Assembly (NCBI GenBank): GCA_040702975.1
Contig: CP159990.1
Coordinates: forward strand, 806,001 to 870,000
DNA length: 64,000 nucleotides
Origin: Roseburia hominis
GTDB taxonomy: Bacteria > Bacillota > Clostridia > Lachnospirales > Lachnospiraceae
Reading direction: 5' to 3'
A program made the position numbers and the translations under genes. Positions 35,881-44,843 of this stretch are shown one piece after another. The notes below the pieces were generated by a model that had not been told where the DNA came from, ran no database searches, and saw only the letters and a program-made list of their open reading frames with translations. Every line of letters begins with the position of its first letter. Position 1 is the stretch's first letter.

Positions 35881-38800
35881 ATGGAATCCGTCCAGAAATT
35901 AATAGAAAAAATGTTACATAACAAGCGACAGAACAGGAATAGAAGATATATAATCACCTGCATTGCAGCAGTTGTTGTATTTGCGACGGTCTATGGAATA
36001 ATGTCGCCAGCCTTCGCTCTAACAAAGCAAGAGTGCGTTCAGGAAGAACATGAACATATGGATGAGTGCTACATCGGTGGAGGAGAGGAGAAAAAGATGA
36101 GCGATACCTCTGCCGGCGATGGAGAAGATGGGCAGAATGCAGAGCCCGTGGTGGGCGGAGACTCTGACGCCATGCTGCCGGACGATGATTCGTCTGATAG
36201 TGATATAGTGGAGGATGCGGAAGCATCCGCCAACACGCCTGATGCCGGGGCGGCGGAAGATGATGTAATGTCCGATGGCACACCTGATGTTGGAGTAGCG
36301 GAAGATGACGTAATGTCAGATGGCACATCTGATGTTGGGGTAGTGGAAGATGGCGTAACCTCAAGGAATGCATCTGGTGTTGGGGTAGTGGAAGATGACG
36401 CAATACCAAGAGACGTATCTGATGTTGGAATCGTGGAGAATGCCGTAACGCCAAATGGCACGGTGATTCATGTGTTTGACTATTGGCTGACGGATAGGGT
36501 TTCTAAAAACTCAGGCGGGGATTATGGCGAGGGGAATCAACCGGATAAGGGGATTAACAAGGGGCATGCGTTGCAATTTACGACAGACGGTGCAGAGGGA
36601 ATAAATAAATGGACGGGTAAGGCCGGAGGTCCGTACAAAGGAATTGTAGAGAACACGCTTGTTAACGGCTATCCAAAGCTCACAGAGGAGGCTGCGGGCA
36701 AATCGGGCAAGAACGGCGCGGAGGCAGAGTCTCTCGCATACCTGTTTGATCCGAAGATAGAGAATCCGTATAAGAAGACTTTCCGTAACGTGGGAGGTCT
36801 ATTGCAGATTGATAAGACGGGATACTATTACTACAACAGTCAGAGTAATTTTGCTGAGTTTGATGAAGAGAGCAGGCAATTTGTGTTGTATGACACATGG
36901 GGAGTAGAAGCCGGTGGAAGCAGTCCGAACGGACAGTTTTTCCCGTTTAATAAGTTCAAGGAGTCGGTAAATCATAAGTCTAATAGTAAGGAAATCAACC
37001 ACTATTTTGGCCTGACCATGACGTCCCGCTTCGTGCAGCGGTATGGAGGGCATACGGATTCATCCCGGAAGAAGACCACCGTCTTTGATTTCGCGGGCGA
37101 TGATGATGTATGGGTTTTCATCGACGATGTGTTGGTTGGCGATCTCGGTGGCATCCATGACAAAGTAAGCCTTGCCATAGATTTTTCAACAGGCGATGTG
37201 CAGATTAATGGAGAAACATCTAACACAATACGATCAGCGTTTCAAGCGGCAGGGAAAACAATCGATGAGGATGAGTGGGCCGGAAATACATTCGCCGATA
37301 ATACGTACCATACTTTGAAGTTTTATTATCTTGAGCGCGGTAACATGGATTCCAATATGTATTTGAAATATAATCTGACTGCGGTTCCCACTACGGGAAT
37401 TTATAAGGTGGATCAGTACGGCGATCGGATACCTGGCGTTGGATTCTCGGTGTATAGAGCTGATGAAAACTGGAATTACAGCGAAGATGATGTACCCGTA
37501 TACACGGGCACCACTGATGCAAATGGCGAGATGATGTTTGTCGACGAAGACAATATGCCGTATACATTAAAGGAACTGAGAGCCCTATTGGGAGATTACT
37601 GTGTTTTAAAGGAGACTGGGATTTTAGATGGATACCGACGGACCAGCAGGGAAATCCGGCTGCAGATTACGGATAAGGTGATGTTGTGCAGAAATACCTA
37701 TGATTCCGGCGTGTGGTCAACGCCGACACTTCGGGTTGCGGCACCGGGCATACTGCGTCTGATAAGTGGAGCAGAACAGCCATATTACGACGAGAGCGAA
37801 ATAAAGGGCACGTTATTTGCCGTCGTGCTCAAGCGAAGGGGAAACGGAGCATTAACCGCACAAAGTAGTTGGGATCCGGTTTCGGGCAACAGCACGAATG
37901 GTTATAACGTGAACACAGTAAACCAAGGAGACAACTTTATTGCGAAGGCAATTGAAACAGCGAAGGCACAGAAAAATAATAAGAGAAACGTTGAATTTGC
38001 CATGGCGCCCAGTGGGGCAATGGAGCTGACGTTAGAGGATATTCCGGGTGATATCACAGAATATTATCATATGCTTGATTCAAGTGAAAAAGAGAAAGCG
38101 AGGTATACGGTTGCATATTACTGGACAAATGCAAAAAGCCTTGATGGGGCTACCAGTGAGAATACGGTTCGTGTCAATGGAGAAGCAGAGGATCATGTAT
38201 TTGACCGCATGTTTGGCGCAATTGTTGAGATACCGAACCTGTCCAATCGTCTGATTGTTCAGAAATTTGACGAGAAGATGGAAAAACGCATAAATGGTGC
38301 AAAATTTGCATTGTATAAAGCGGATATAGGCGGGGGCTATATTGCTGACAATGATGAAGTTATTATGTCCCTGGAAGATGGGAATTATACGATTGATGAG
38401 CAGACCGGTGTGATCACATGTAGTGACGGCAAGACAGTTTCTCCGGTTGAGGTTCTGGAAACGGAAGACAGTAAAATCGCGGAGGAAGATGGAACAGCCG
38501 TTTTCGGGGTAAAGAAGGTATTGTCGCAGGGGTGCTATTACTTGCGGGAGATTAAGGCTCCGGTGGGCTATACGATTAATCCAACGCAGATTATGGCTCG
38601 GGTGACGGCAGAAGGCATTTACGCAAATGCAGGTACAGAAGAAGATGGTGTGAGAGTTGGTTGTGGTCCGGGGCATATTGCGGCTACGCTACATAAGGCG
38701 GCTTCGGAGGGTCAGGTAGACAATACATTGACGTGGATTTATGAGAAGCTGCGAGTATCTCAGGGGAATGCGGGCTTTACGGCAATGGACGAGGAGACTG

Positions 38801-40083
38801 GCCAGACGTGGCCGTACCTCAAGGATGCGAATGGAAAGGATCTGGTTACGTACCTGAAATATATCGTCACAGATAATCAGGAGAAGACGCTGTTCAATTA
38901 CGCGGTGAATGAAAAGAGGTATTCAGAAGGCACGGATCTCTCCAGGATTACCAGACGTATCTACACAGATACCGGTTGGCCGTACTATGAGATATATCAG
39001 GATGCAGAGTACGGTAAAGGAAAGGCGGAGGCAAAGGGGGCCGATTATGATGAACTGGAGAGCAAAAGTATTGCAAATCTGTTTTCACGCTCAACGTACG
39101 TTCAGGTATCCGACAGTAAGGTTAGCAATTTAGAAATCAGTAAGACGGTTGTCAATGCTCCGGAGGGAAAGGATGACAGTTTTACATTTACGGTCGGCCT
39201 GACGAAGGCGGATGGTGAGATTTTGGCCGGCTCTTATCTTTATCAGGTCTACACAGTCGGTCAGGATGGGAAACGAATTGCAGTGACCGACACGGATGGA
39301 AATCCAGTCACGGGTGTCATCCAGCCTGATGATCAGGAGAAGAGCACGCTCACGCTGAAGGCTGGACAGACTGCAGTGATAGAAAACCTGCCGTATGATG
39401 CGAAGTATACGGTCACGGAAACGGCAGTGAAGCAGTATACTACGACTGCAGCAGTGGATGGAGAGAATCTCGGAACTTTGGATTCTCTCCGGGTGACCGG
39501 TGAATTAATCTGGAAACTGTCGGATGATGCCACAACGGTAGAAAATACCACGACCGTGGCGTTTACAAATACATATTACCCGCCGTTTACTGTGATACTG
39601 AAAAAAACGGATGCGGCGGATTTAGAGAAGCTTCTTTCCGGCGCAAAGTTTGTACTTTATCGTACGGAGAAGGGGGAGAAGCAGTACTACAGCGAGATGG
39701 GTGGTACAGTGACGTGGAAAACGCTGACAGGTGGTCAGACAGAAGAAAACTTTGCACTGATGACGGATGAAAAAGGTGAAATCATATTTGAGAATCTATC
39801 TGAGGGAACATATTTGTTAAAGGAAGTGAAGGCACCGGATGGTTATAATATGTTGAAGGAGCCTTTTGCATTCACCATATCCCGGAATGCAGTCCGAATC
39901 GATGCTTCCAACAGCGGCATTACGGTGGGAGAAGACGGAAAAACGCTCCTTGTCAAAAACAGTGCAGGGGCTGCGCTGCCGGAAACGGGCGGTGTTGGTA
40001 CCACAGTGTTTTACATTGTCGGGGGCATCCTGATGATTGGTGCAGGAGTCCTGCTGGTAACGAGACGTCGGTTGGAAAAATAG
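35881..40083 (+). CDS. LPXTG cell-wall-anchored surface protein with fibro-slime and SpaA/Cna-B domains
   Basis: From the ATG at 35881 (AAGGAGG site) the protein has 1400 residues. Order: basic N-terminus and signal helix (about 20-48, cleavage likely after SPAFA), an acidic linker with five 15-residue repeats (about 119-193), a fibro-slime/PA14-like domain (around VFDFAGDDDVWVFIDD) and several SpaA/Cna-B-like beta-sandwich domains (blocks such as GVGFSVYRADENW, GAKFALYKAD, YYLREIKAPVGY, YLLKEVKAPDGY). It ends with the sorting signal LPETGG, a membrane helix and RRRLEK. Sortase should link it to peptidoglycan. It resembles pilin-like or adhesive shaft proteins; the ligand is unknown. No sortase gene is nearby. 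Confidence 0.88.
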   Translation: MESVQKLIEKMLHNKRQNRNRRYIITCIAAVVVFATVYGIMSPAFALTKQECVQEEHEHMDECYIGGGEEKKMSDTSAGDGEDGQNAEPVVGGDSDAMLPDDDSSDSDIVEDAEASANTPDAGAAEDDVMSDGTPDVGVAEDDVMSDGTSDVGVVEDGVTSRNASGVGVVEDDAIPRDVSDVGIVENAVTPNGTVIHVFDYWLTDRVSKNSGGDYGEGNQPDKGINKGHALQFTTDGAEGINKWTGKAGGPYKGIVENTLVNGYPKLTEEAAGKSGKNGAEAESLAYLFDPKIENPYKKTFRNVGGLLQIDKTGYYYYNSQSNFAEFDEESRQFVLYDTWGVEAGGSSPNGQFFPFNKFKESVNHKSNSKEINHYFGLTMTSRFVQRYGGHTDSSRKKTTVFDFAGDDDVWVFIDDVLVGDLGGIHDKVSLAIDFSTGDVQINGETSNTIRSAFQAAGKTIDEDEWAGNTFADNTYHTLKFYYLERGNMDSNMYLKYNLTAVPTTGIYKVDQYGDRIPGVGFSVYRADENWNYSEDDVPVYTGTTDANGEMMFVDEDNMPYTLKELRALLGDYCVLKETGILDGYRRTSREIRLQITDKVMLCRNTYDSGVWSTPTLRVAAPGILRLISGAEQPYYDESEIKGTLFAVVLKRRGNGALTAQSSWDPVSGNSTNGYNVNTVNQGDNFIAKAIETAKAQKNNKRNVEFAMAPSGAMELTLEDIPGDITEYYHMLDSSEKEKARYTVAYYWTNAKSLDGATSENTVRVNGEAEDHVFDRMFGAIVEIPNLSNRLIVQKFDEKMEKRINGAKFALYKADIGGGYIADNDEVIMSLEDGNYTIDEQTGVITCSDGKTVSPVEVLETEDSKIAEEDGTAVFGVKKVLSQGCYYLREIKAPVGYTINPTQIMARVTAEGIYANAGTEEDGVRVGCGPGHIAATLHKAASEGQVDNTLTWIYEKLRVSQGNAGFTAMDEETGQTWPYLKDANGKDLVTYLKYIVTDNQEKTLFNYAVNEKRYSEGTDLSRITRRIYTDTGWPYYEIYQDAEYGKGKAEAKGADYDELESKSIANLFSRSTYVQVSDSKVSNLEISKTVVNAPEGKDDSFTFTVGLTKADGEILAGSYLYQVYTVGQDGKRIAVTDTDGNPVTGVIQPDDQEKSTLTLKAGQTAVIENLPYDAKYTVTETAVKQYTTTAAVDGENLGTLDSLRVTGELIWKLSDDATTVENTTTVAFTNTYYPPFTVILKKTDAADLEKLLSGAKFVLYRTEKGEKQYYSEMGGTVTWKTLTGGQTEENFALMTDEKGEIIFENLSEGTYLLKEVKAPDGYNMLKEPFAFTISRNAVRIDASNSGITVGEDGKTLLVKNSAGAALPETGGVGTTVFYIVGGILMIGAGVLLVTRRRLEK
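36235..36459 (+). repeat. Five tandem 45-bp repeats in the surface-protein linker
   Basis: Five in-frame 15-codon units (first unit TPDAGAAEDDVMSDG) diverge from left to right; units one and two are nearly identical at the protein level. They encode an acidic, probably flexible stalk. Such repeats change copy number by slippage. Confidence 0.8.
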
Positions 40084-40097
40084 AATCTGGGTGAATT

Positions 40098-41057
40098 ATG
40101 ATTAAAATTAAGTCGGAACATTTTAATATTTCCCAAATCTGTGCATCAGGGCAATGTTTTCGTATGGAAATGCGGGAAAATGGAAGATATAGCGTGATTG
40201 CAGGGGAACGGTATGTGGAGGTCAAACAGTGTAAAGAAGGGGCAGTGTTTTATTTCGAGGAGGATTTAAACAAGAAAGAGTGTTCAAAGATATGGCCGGG
40301 AAATATCTGCAAAGAAGGGGAAAGGGAACCTCTGGAAAAGGAGACGGCTTCATGGGAAATGCAGGAATTCTGTGGATTTTGGAGGCAGTATTTCGATTTG
40401 GAGACAGATTATGCGGCATATATGGAGATGGCGAATCCAAATGATGCATATTTGATGCGGGCGATTGCATTTGGGAGCGGTATGCGGATCTTGCGGCAGG
40501 ATCTTTGGGAGATGATCGTTTCCTTCTTGATTTCGCAGCAAAATAATATCGTCAGGATTCGCAGATGTATCCACAATATTTGTGAGAAATATGGGGAGGA
40601 ACGAAGGAATTTCCACGGCGAAGTATTTTATACCTTTCCGAAGCCGGAGGCGCTTGCCGGACTGGACGAGAACGCCTTGATGGAATGTAATCTGGGGTAT
40701 CGGAGCAAGTATGTGGTCCGCGCGGCCCGAAGTGTGCTAAGCGGGGAAATCGACCTTGAAGCAGTAGAAGGTATGCCGTATAAGAAAGCAAAGGCGGAGC
40801 TTTTGAAATTGTTTGGAGTGGGGGAAAAGGTGGCGGATTGCATTTGTCTTTTTGCACTGCATCATTTGCAGGCATTTCCGGTGGATACCCATATTCAGCA
40901 GGCACTTGGCGCGCATTATAAGCGAGGCTTTCCCCATAGGAGATATGGGAAGTTTCAAGGGGTGATTCAGCAGTATATTTTCTATTATGAATTATGTGGG
41001 GAAAAGGACGGGGAGTTAAAACGTGTTTCGCGGAAAATAGACGAAAAACAACGATAA
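40098..41057 (+). CDS. ogg: 8-oxoguanine DNA glycosylase, OGG1/HhH-GPD type
   Basis: The 319-residue protein has an N-terminal OGG-type domain, then the helix-hairpin-helix segment LFGVGEKVADCICLFAL with the catalytic Lys, and FPVDTHI with the conserved Asp. This is the bifunctional glycosylase/AP-lyase layout that removes oxidised guanine. Two cysteines near GVGEKVADCICL are not an Fe-S motif. It starts 14 nt after the surface-protein stop with a modest GGGTGA site, so the pair may be co-transcribed, although the functions are unrelated. Confidence 0.82.
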   Translation: MIKIKSEHFNISQICASGQCFRMEMRENGRYSVIAGERYVEVKQCKEGAVFYFEEDLNKKECSKIWPGNICKEGEREPLEKETASWEMQEFCGFWRQYFDLETDYAAYMEMANPNDAYLMRAIAFGSGMRILRQDLWEMIVSFLISQQNNIVRIRRCIHNICEKYGEERRNFHGEVFYTFPKPEALAGLDENALMECNLGYRSKYVVRAARSVLSGEIDLEAVEGMPYKKAKAELLKLFGVGEKVADCICLFALHHLQAFPVDTHIQQALGAHYKRGFPHRRYGKFQGVIQQYIFYYELCGEKDGELKRVSRKIDEKQR

Positions 41058-41089
41058 TAATCTTTATCTACCTAAGTTCGTCGAAAGGC

Positions 41090-41117
41090 TTGCAATAGGG
41101 AAAAAAGGGTGTATACT
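41090..41117 (+). promoter_or_regulatory. Promoter of the PD-(D/E)XK family gene
   Basis: TTGCAA (41090-41095), 16-nt spacer, TATACT (41112-41117), about 37 nt before the start codon. Confidence 0.5.
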
Positions 41118-41154
41118 TCTAGGAACTTAAGTACCTGGAAGGAGGAATGGTTAG

Positions 41155-42174
41155 ATGGCTGGAAGATTAAAAGAATATTTCCCTATGATCCGCGAGCGAA
41201 GGGAACTTTTGGAGGAAATTGGAAAAAGGAAGGATTTAGAAGCGGTATATGAGTCGTGGACTTTGGAACAGAAGGAAGAGTTTCTGGATTTTTGTACGGG
41301 AGCCCGGGGCGCGAAAATGTTGTATGACTCATTTTTTAAAGAAATCCTGAACCCGGAGAGTACGCCGGAACGGCTGGAGGATCTGGTATCGGAGGTGTTT
41401 GGGCGAAGGGTGCGCATTTTGCAGGTGCTGCCCAATGATTCGGTGAGGCTGGCGGATGAAGGGTCGCTTTTGATTACGGATATTATAGTAGAGATGGAAG
41501 ATGGATCCGTGATAAATTTAGAGATTCAGAAGATAGGATATAAATTTCCGGGGCAGAGATGCGCGTGTTATTCGGCAGATATGCTGCTTCGGCAGTATAA
41601 GAGAGTGAAGAGCCGGAGAAAGAAAAAGTTTAGTTATAAGGATATTCGCGGTGTATACACGATTGTTTTGTTTGAGAGGAGCACGAAGGAATTTCAGGAA
41701 TATAAAGACAAATACAGACATCATTTCAGGCAGAGATCGGATACGGGGCTTGAACTGCCGCTCCTGCAGGAATTTTACCTGATTCCGCTTGACATTTTTC
41801 AGGAATGTTATCACAATAAAGGTATAAGCAGCAGGTTGGACGCATGGCTGGCGTTCTTGTGCATGGACTCCCCGGAAGTGATAGAGGAAATCATTGAAGC
41901 TTATCCAGAGTTTCGGGAGTTGTATGAGCATGTGTACGAGATCTGCCGGAATATCGAAGAGGTGATGACGATGTTTTCGAAAGAATTGTTGGAACTGGAC
42001 AGGAACACGGTGCAGTATATGATTGATGAGATGCAAGATGAGATAGATGAGCAGAAAGGGACGATAGATAAGCAGAAGGGGACGATAGATGAGTTGAAGG
42101 GAACAATAGATGAGTTGAAGGAAACGATTGATGCGCTAAAGCAACAGATTCAGGAATTAAAGCAGGCTAAGTAG
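41155..42174 (+). CDS. PD-(D/E)XK nuclease family 'transposase' (PF12784-like)
   Basis: A 339-residue protein with an AAGGAGG site. The core TDIIVEMEDGSVINLEIQKIGY gives the acidic Asp and the E-x-Q of a PD-(D/E)XK nuclease, followed by RCACYSADMLLRQY, as in the Rpn/PF12784 group of recombination-promoting nucleases. The N-terminal segment (ESWTLEQKEEFLDFCTGARG) is a family feature. The last 45 residues are a heptad coiled coil built from four copies of a 21-bp repeat. Members are often many per genome in gut clostridia; their role is unsettled (transposition, recombination or phage defence have been suggested). Confidence 0.75.
   Translation: MAGRLKEYFPMIRERRELLEEIGKRKDLEAVYESWTLEQKEEFLDFCTGARGAKMLYDSFFKEILNPESTPERLEDLVSEVFGRRVRILQVLPNDSVRLADEGSLLITDIIVEMEDGSVINLEIQKIGYKFPGQRCACYSADMLLRQYKRVKSRRKKKFSYKDIRGVYTIVLFERSTKEFQEYKDKYRHHFRQRSDTGLELPLLQEFYLIPLDIFQECYHNKGISSRLDAWLAFLCMDSPEVIEEIIEAYPEFRELYEHVYEICRNIEEVMTMFSKELLELDRNTVQYMIDEMQDEIDEQKGTIDKQKGTIDELKGTIDELKETIDALKQQIQELKQAK
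42049..42132 (+). repeat. Four tandem 21-bp repeats encoding coiled-coil heptads
   Basis: Four units of seven codons (EQKGTID, KQKGTID, ELKGTID, ELKETID) near the 3' end of the PD-(D/E)XK gene. Loss or gain of a unit would keep both the frame and the heptad phase. Confidence 0.8.
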
Positions 42175-42187
42175 ACCTGCTTTTTTT
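42159..42187 (+). terminator. Terminator overlapping the stop of the PD-(D/E)XK gene
   Basis: Arms AAAGCAGG and CCTGCTTT with a 9-nt loop, running into seven T residues. The stop codon lies in the loop. Confidence 0.8.
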
Positions 42188-42504
42188 CAATGAAGTGAAG
42201 AATAATCTTTCCACGGCAGTGTAGTCTGAAAGTAAAGATAAATATTGTAAATCCATATAGGGACAATTATAATGATAAAGGAAAGATTCAGAAGAAAAGA
42301 CCGGACAGATGAGGAGCATATCTCGATCCTATAAAGCAGGACTATTGAGATTAGCCTACAATTTTATAAGTTCCATGAAAAAATAGCTTGACTTGGAGTG
42401 AACTCTAAAGCATAAACTATATATGGAATTAGAAAATAGCAGGGATATTGCGGGGCAGAGTGCAGTGTGAAACGGCATTTGCATATGCCAGAAAGGGAAG
42501 AGTC
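42188..42504. other. Intergenic region before the MerR gene
   Basis: Apart from the MerR-type promoter at 42388-42418, no gene or structured RNA is recognised. Confidence 0.5.
42388..42418 (+). promoter_or_regulatory. MerR-type promoter with 19-bp spacer
   Basis: TTGACT (42388-42393), a 19-nt spacer and TAAACT (42413-42418). The spacer holds an imperfect palindrome centred on GAGT-GA-ACTC. A 19-20 bp spacer with a dyad is the hallmark of promoters remodelled by MerR regulators, so autoregulation of the following operon is likely. Confidence 0.7.
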
Positions 42505-42879
42505 ATGACAATTTCGGAAGTGAGCAGGAAATATGGGATTACGCAGGATACATTGCGGTATTATGAGAGAGTCGGCGTGATTCCGCCGGTGCACCGGATG
42601 GCCAGTGGACTTCGGGATTATACGGAGGAAGACTGTGGCTGGGTGGAGCTTGTGAAATGCATGAGAAGCGCAGGGCTGTCAGTGGAGGTGTTGACAGAAT
42701 ATGTAAAACTGAGCAGAAAGGGGGATTCCACCATTCCTGACAGGCTGAAACTTTTGGTAGAGCAGAGAAAACAGCTTGCCGCGCAGTTGGAAGTGATCCG
42801 TGAATCTATGGAAAGACTGGATTATAAAATATCCCGTTATGAAGATGCAGTAAAAACAGGAACATTAAACTGGGATTAA
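42505..42879 (+). CDS. MerR-family transcriptional regulator
   Basis: From the ATG at 42505 (site AAAGGGAAGAG) the protein has 124 residues: winged helix (MTISEVSRKYGITQDTLRYY, then RVGVIPPVHR and GLRDYTEEDC) and a C-terminal coiled coil. It lacks a cysteine metal site at the C-terminus, so it fits the group that controls aldo/keto reductase genes rather than metal sensors. It lies 14 nt before the reductase gene and under a MerR-type promoter. Confidence 0.85.
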   Translation: MTISEVSRKYGITQDTLRYYERVGVIPPVHRMASGLRDYTEEDCGWVELVKCMRSAGLSVEVLTEYVKLSRKGDSTIPDRLKLLVEQRKQLAAQLEVIRESMERLDYKISRYEDAVKTGTLNWD

Positions 42880-42893
42880 AGGAGGAAAAAAAT

Positions 42894-44024
42894 ATGATCT
42901 ATAAGAATTTTCAGGAATTAAAGCTGTCCGCCCTGGGGCTGGGAACGATGCGTCTGCCGCTTATTGACGGAGATGACAAGCAGATCGATGAGGCGGCAAC
43001 TGCGGAAATGGTGGAGTTTGCGCTCAAACAGGGAATCAATTATTTTGATACGGCGTGGGGATATCACGACGGCAATTCTGAGATCGTAATGGGAAAAACG
43101 TTGAAGAAATATCCAAGAGAGAGCTTTTATCTTGCGTCTAAATTCCCGGGATACGATTTAAATAATATGCCGAAGGTGGAAGAAATATTTGAAAAACAGC
43201 TTGAAAAATGTCAGGTGGAGTATTTTGATTTTTATCTGTTCCACAATGTCTGCGAAATGAATATTGATGCGTATTTAGATGAAAAATACGGTATTTTCGA
43301 ATACCTGATGAAGCAGAAGGAAAATGGAAGAATCCGCCATCTCGGTTTTTCTGCACATGGAAGCTATGCTGTGATCAAACGTTTTCTGGAGGCGTATGGG
43401 GAGCATCTGGAATTCTGTCAGCTGCAGATCAATTATATTGACTGGGAATTCCAAAGCGCTAAGGAGAAGGTGGAATTACTCAAAGAATACCAGATTCCGG
43501 CATGGGTAATGGAGCCGCTTAGGGGTGGCAAGCTGGCCTCTCTTCCGGAGGAGGAGGCAGGGACGCTTAAGGGACTGCGCGCAGATGAGGACATTCCCGC
43601 CTGGGCATTTCGATTTTTACAGAGCATACCGGAGGTGACCATGATTCTTTCCGGTATGTCCAATATGCAGCAGCTTCAGGATAACATACATACGTTTGAG
43701 ACAGAAAGACCGTTAAGTGATGAGGAAATGCAGAAACTTCTTGACATGGCATACCGCTTAAGTCACGGAGTACCCTGCACGGCCTGCCATTATTGCACCA
43801 GCCATTGCCCGAAGGGAATTGATATTCCGACGATGATTAAGCTATATAATGAACATACATTTACCGGAGGCGGATTTATTGCCCCGATGGCGCTTAAGGC
43901 AGTTCCGGAGGAAAAACAGCCGTCCGCATGTATTGGCTGCAGAAGCTGTGAGGCAGTCTGTCCACAGCAGATCAAAGTATCTGAGGTCATGGCGGATTTT
44001 GTAAAGAAATTAGGTACGGAATAA
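42894..44024 (+). CDS. Aldo/keto reductase with C-terminal ferredoxin domain
   Basis: The 376-residue protein has an aldo/keto reductase barrel (about 1-290; NYFDTAWGYHDGNSE carries the catalytic Asp and Tyr, and a Lys and His lie in SKF and FSAHG). Its C-terminal part has two cysteine clusters, CTACHYCTSHCPKG and CIGCRSCEAVCPQQ, which should bind Fe-S clusters. Such 'ferredoxin-AKR' proteins are common in anaerobes; electrons may flow between NAD(P)H or substrate and ferredoxin-like centres. It lies in the operon between the MerR gene and larB (15 nt). Substrate unknown. Confidence 0.85.
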   Translation: MIYKNFQELKLSALGLGTMRLPLIDGDDKQIDEAATAEMVEFALKQGINYFDTAWGYHDGNSEIVMGKTLKKYPRESFYLASKFPGYDLNNMPKVEEIFEKQLEKCQVEYFDFYLFHNVCEMNIDAYLDEKYGIFEYLMKQKENGRIRHLGFSAHGSYAVIKRFLEAYGEHLEFCQLQINYIDWEFQSAKEKVELLKEYQIPAWVMEPLRGGKLASLPEEEAGTLKGLRADEDIPAWAFRFLQSIPEVTMILSGMSNMQQLQDNIHTFETERPLSDEEMQKLLDMAYRLSHGVPCTACHYCTSHCPKGIDIPTMIKLYNEHTFTGGGFIAPMALKAVPEEKQPSACIGCRSCEAVCPQQIKVSEVMADFVKKLGTE

Positions 44025-44039
44025 ATTGAGGGAGACTTT

Positions 44040-44792
44040 ATGGAAGCAAGAGAGATACTGGAGCAAGTGAAAAATGGAGCGATCACTGTGGAGGAGGCGG
44101 AGGCCTATTTCAGGCGGAAGCCATTTGAGGAACTGGGATACGCGAAACTGGATACACACCGGGAAATGCGCTCGGGCTTTCCGGAGGTTATATTTTGCAG
44201 TGGAAAACCGGATCCTTTTCTGGTATCTATTTATCAGAAAATGGTGGATCAGACCGGTCAGGCTTTTGGGACAAGGGCAAGCCATCACCAGTATGAGATC
44301 GTGAAAGAAGTGCTGCCGCAGGTCATCTATGATGAGACTTCCAGAATCTTGAAAGTGGAAAGGCCGGGGCAGAAACGGCAGGGGAAGATTGCGGTCTGTA
44401 CTGCGGGAACGGCGGATATTCCGGTGGCCGAGGAGGCTGCTCAGACGGCAGAATATTTTGGCGCTAATGTGGAGCGGATTTATGATGTGGGTGTCAGCGG
44501 CATTCATCGGTTGTTTTCCCGGCTGGACGCGATTCAGTCTGCAAATTGTGTGGTGGCTGTTGCGGGAATGGAAGGAGCGCTTGCGAGCGTGCTGGGCGGT
44601 TTGGTAAGTAATCCGGTCATCGCGGTTCCGACTTCGGTGGGATACGGTGCGAGTATGCACGGACTTTCCGCACTTTTGACGATGATCAATTCCTGCGCAA
44701 ATGGAATTGCCGTGGTAAATATCGATAACGGCTATGGGGCAGGGTACATGGCGACGCAGATTAATCGCCTTGCTTCTGGCGGGAAAGAGTAA
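44040..44792 (+). CDS. larB: Nickel-pincer cofactor biosynthesis protein LarB
   Basis: A 250-residue protein with the PurE-like domain of LarB: GTADIPVAEEAAQTAEYFG, YDVGVSGIHRL, VVAVAGMEGALASVLGGL and PVIAVPTSVGYG. LarB carboxylates nicotinic acid adenine dinucleotide and releases AMP, giving the dicarboxylated pyridinium mononucleotide. It is the first of three contiguous genes for the nickel-pincer nucleotide, the cofactor of lactate racemase and relatives. Starts 15 nt after the reductase gene. Confidence 0.92.
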   Translation: MEAREILEQVKNGAITVEEAEAYFRRKPFEELGYAKLDTHREMRSGFPEVIFCSGKPDPFLVSIYQKMVDQTGQAFGTRASHHQYEIVKEVLPQVIYDETSRILKVERPGQKRQGKIAVCTAGTADIPVAEEAAQTAEYFGANVERIYDVGVSGIHRLFSRLDAIQSANCVVAVAGMEGALASVLGGLVSNPVIAVPTSVGYGASMHGLSALLTMINSCANGIAVVNIDNGYGAGYMATQINRLASGGKE

Positions 44793-44843
44793 TTTACAGG
44801 TCTATACCTGGAAGAAAGAGTGGCAGGCCAAAGGAGATACGAG

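Noticed and set aside
35954..36461. Two minus-strand frames that read as Ser/Thr/Pro-rich or His-rich repeats
   Set aside because: They are the mirror of the 45-bp repeats encoding the acidic stalk of the surface protein and have no ribosome site.
42894..44024. Aldo/keto reductase as a missing LarA substitute
   Set aside because: It has no LarA-like residues for lysine-linked nickel pincer; only its operon position links it to the cofactor.
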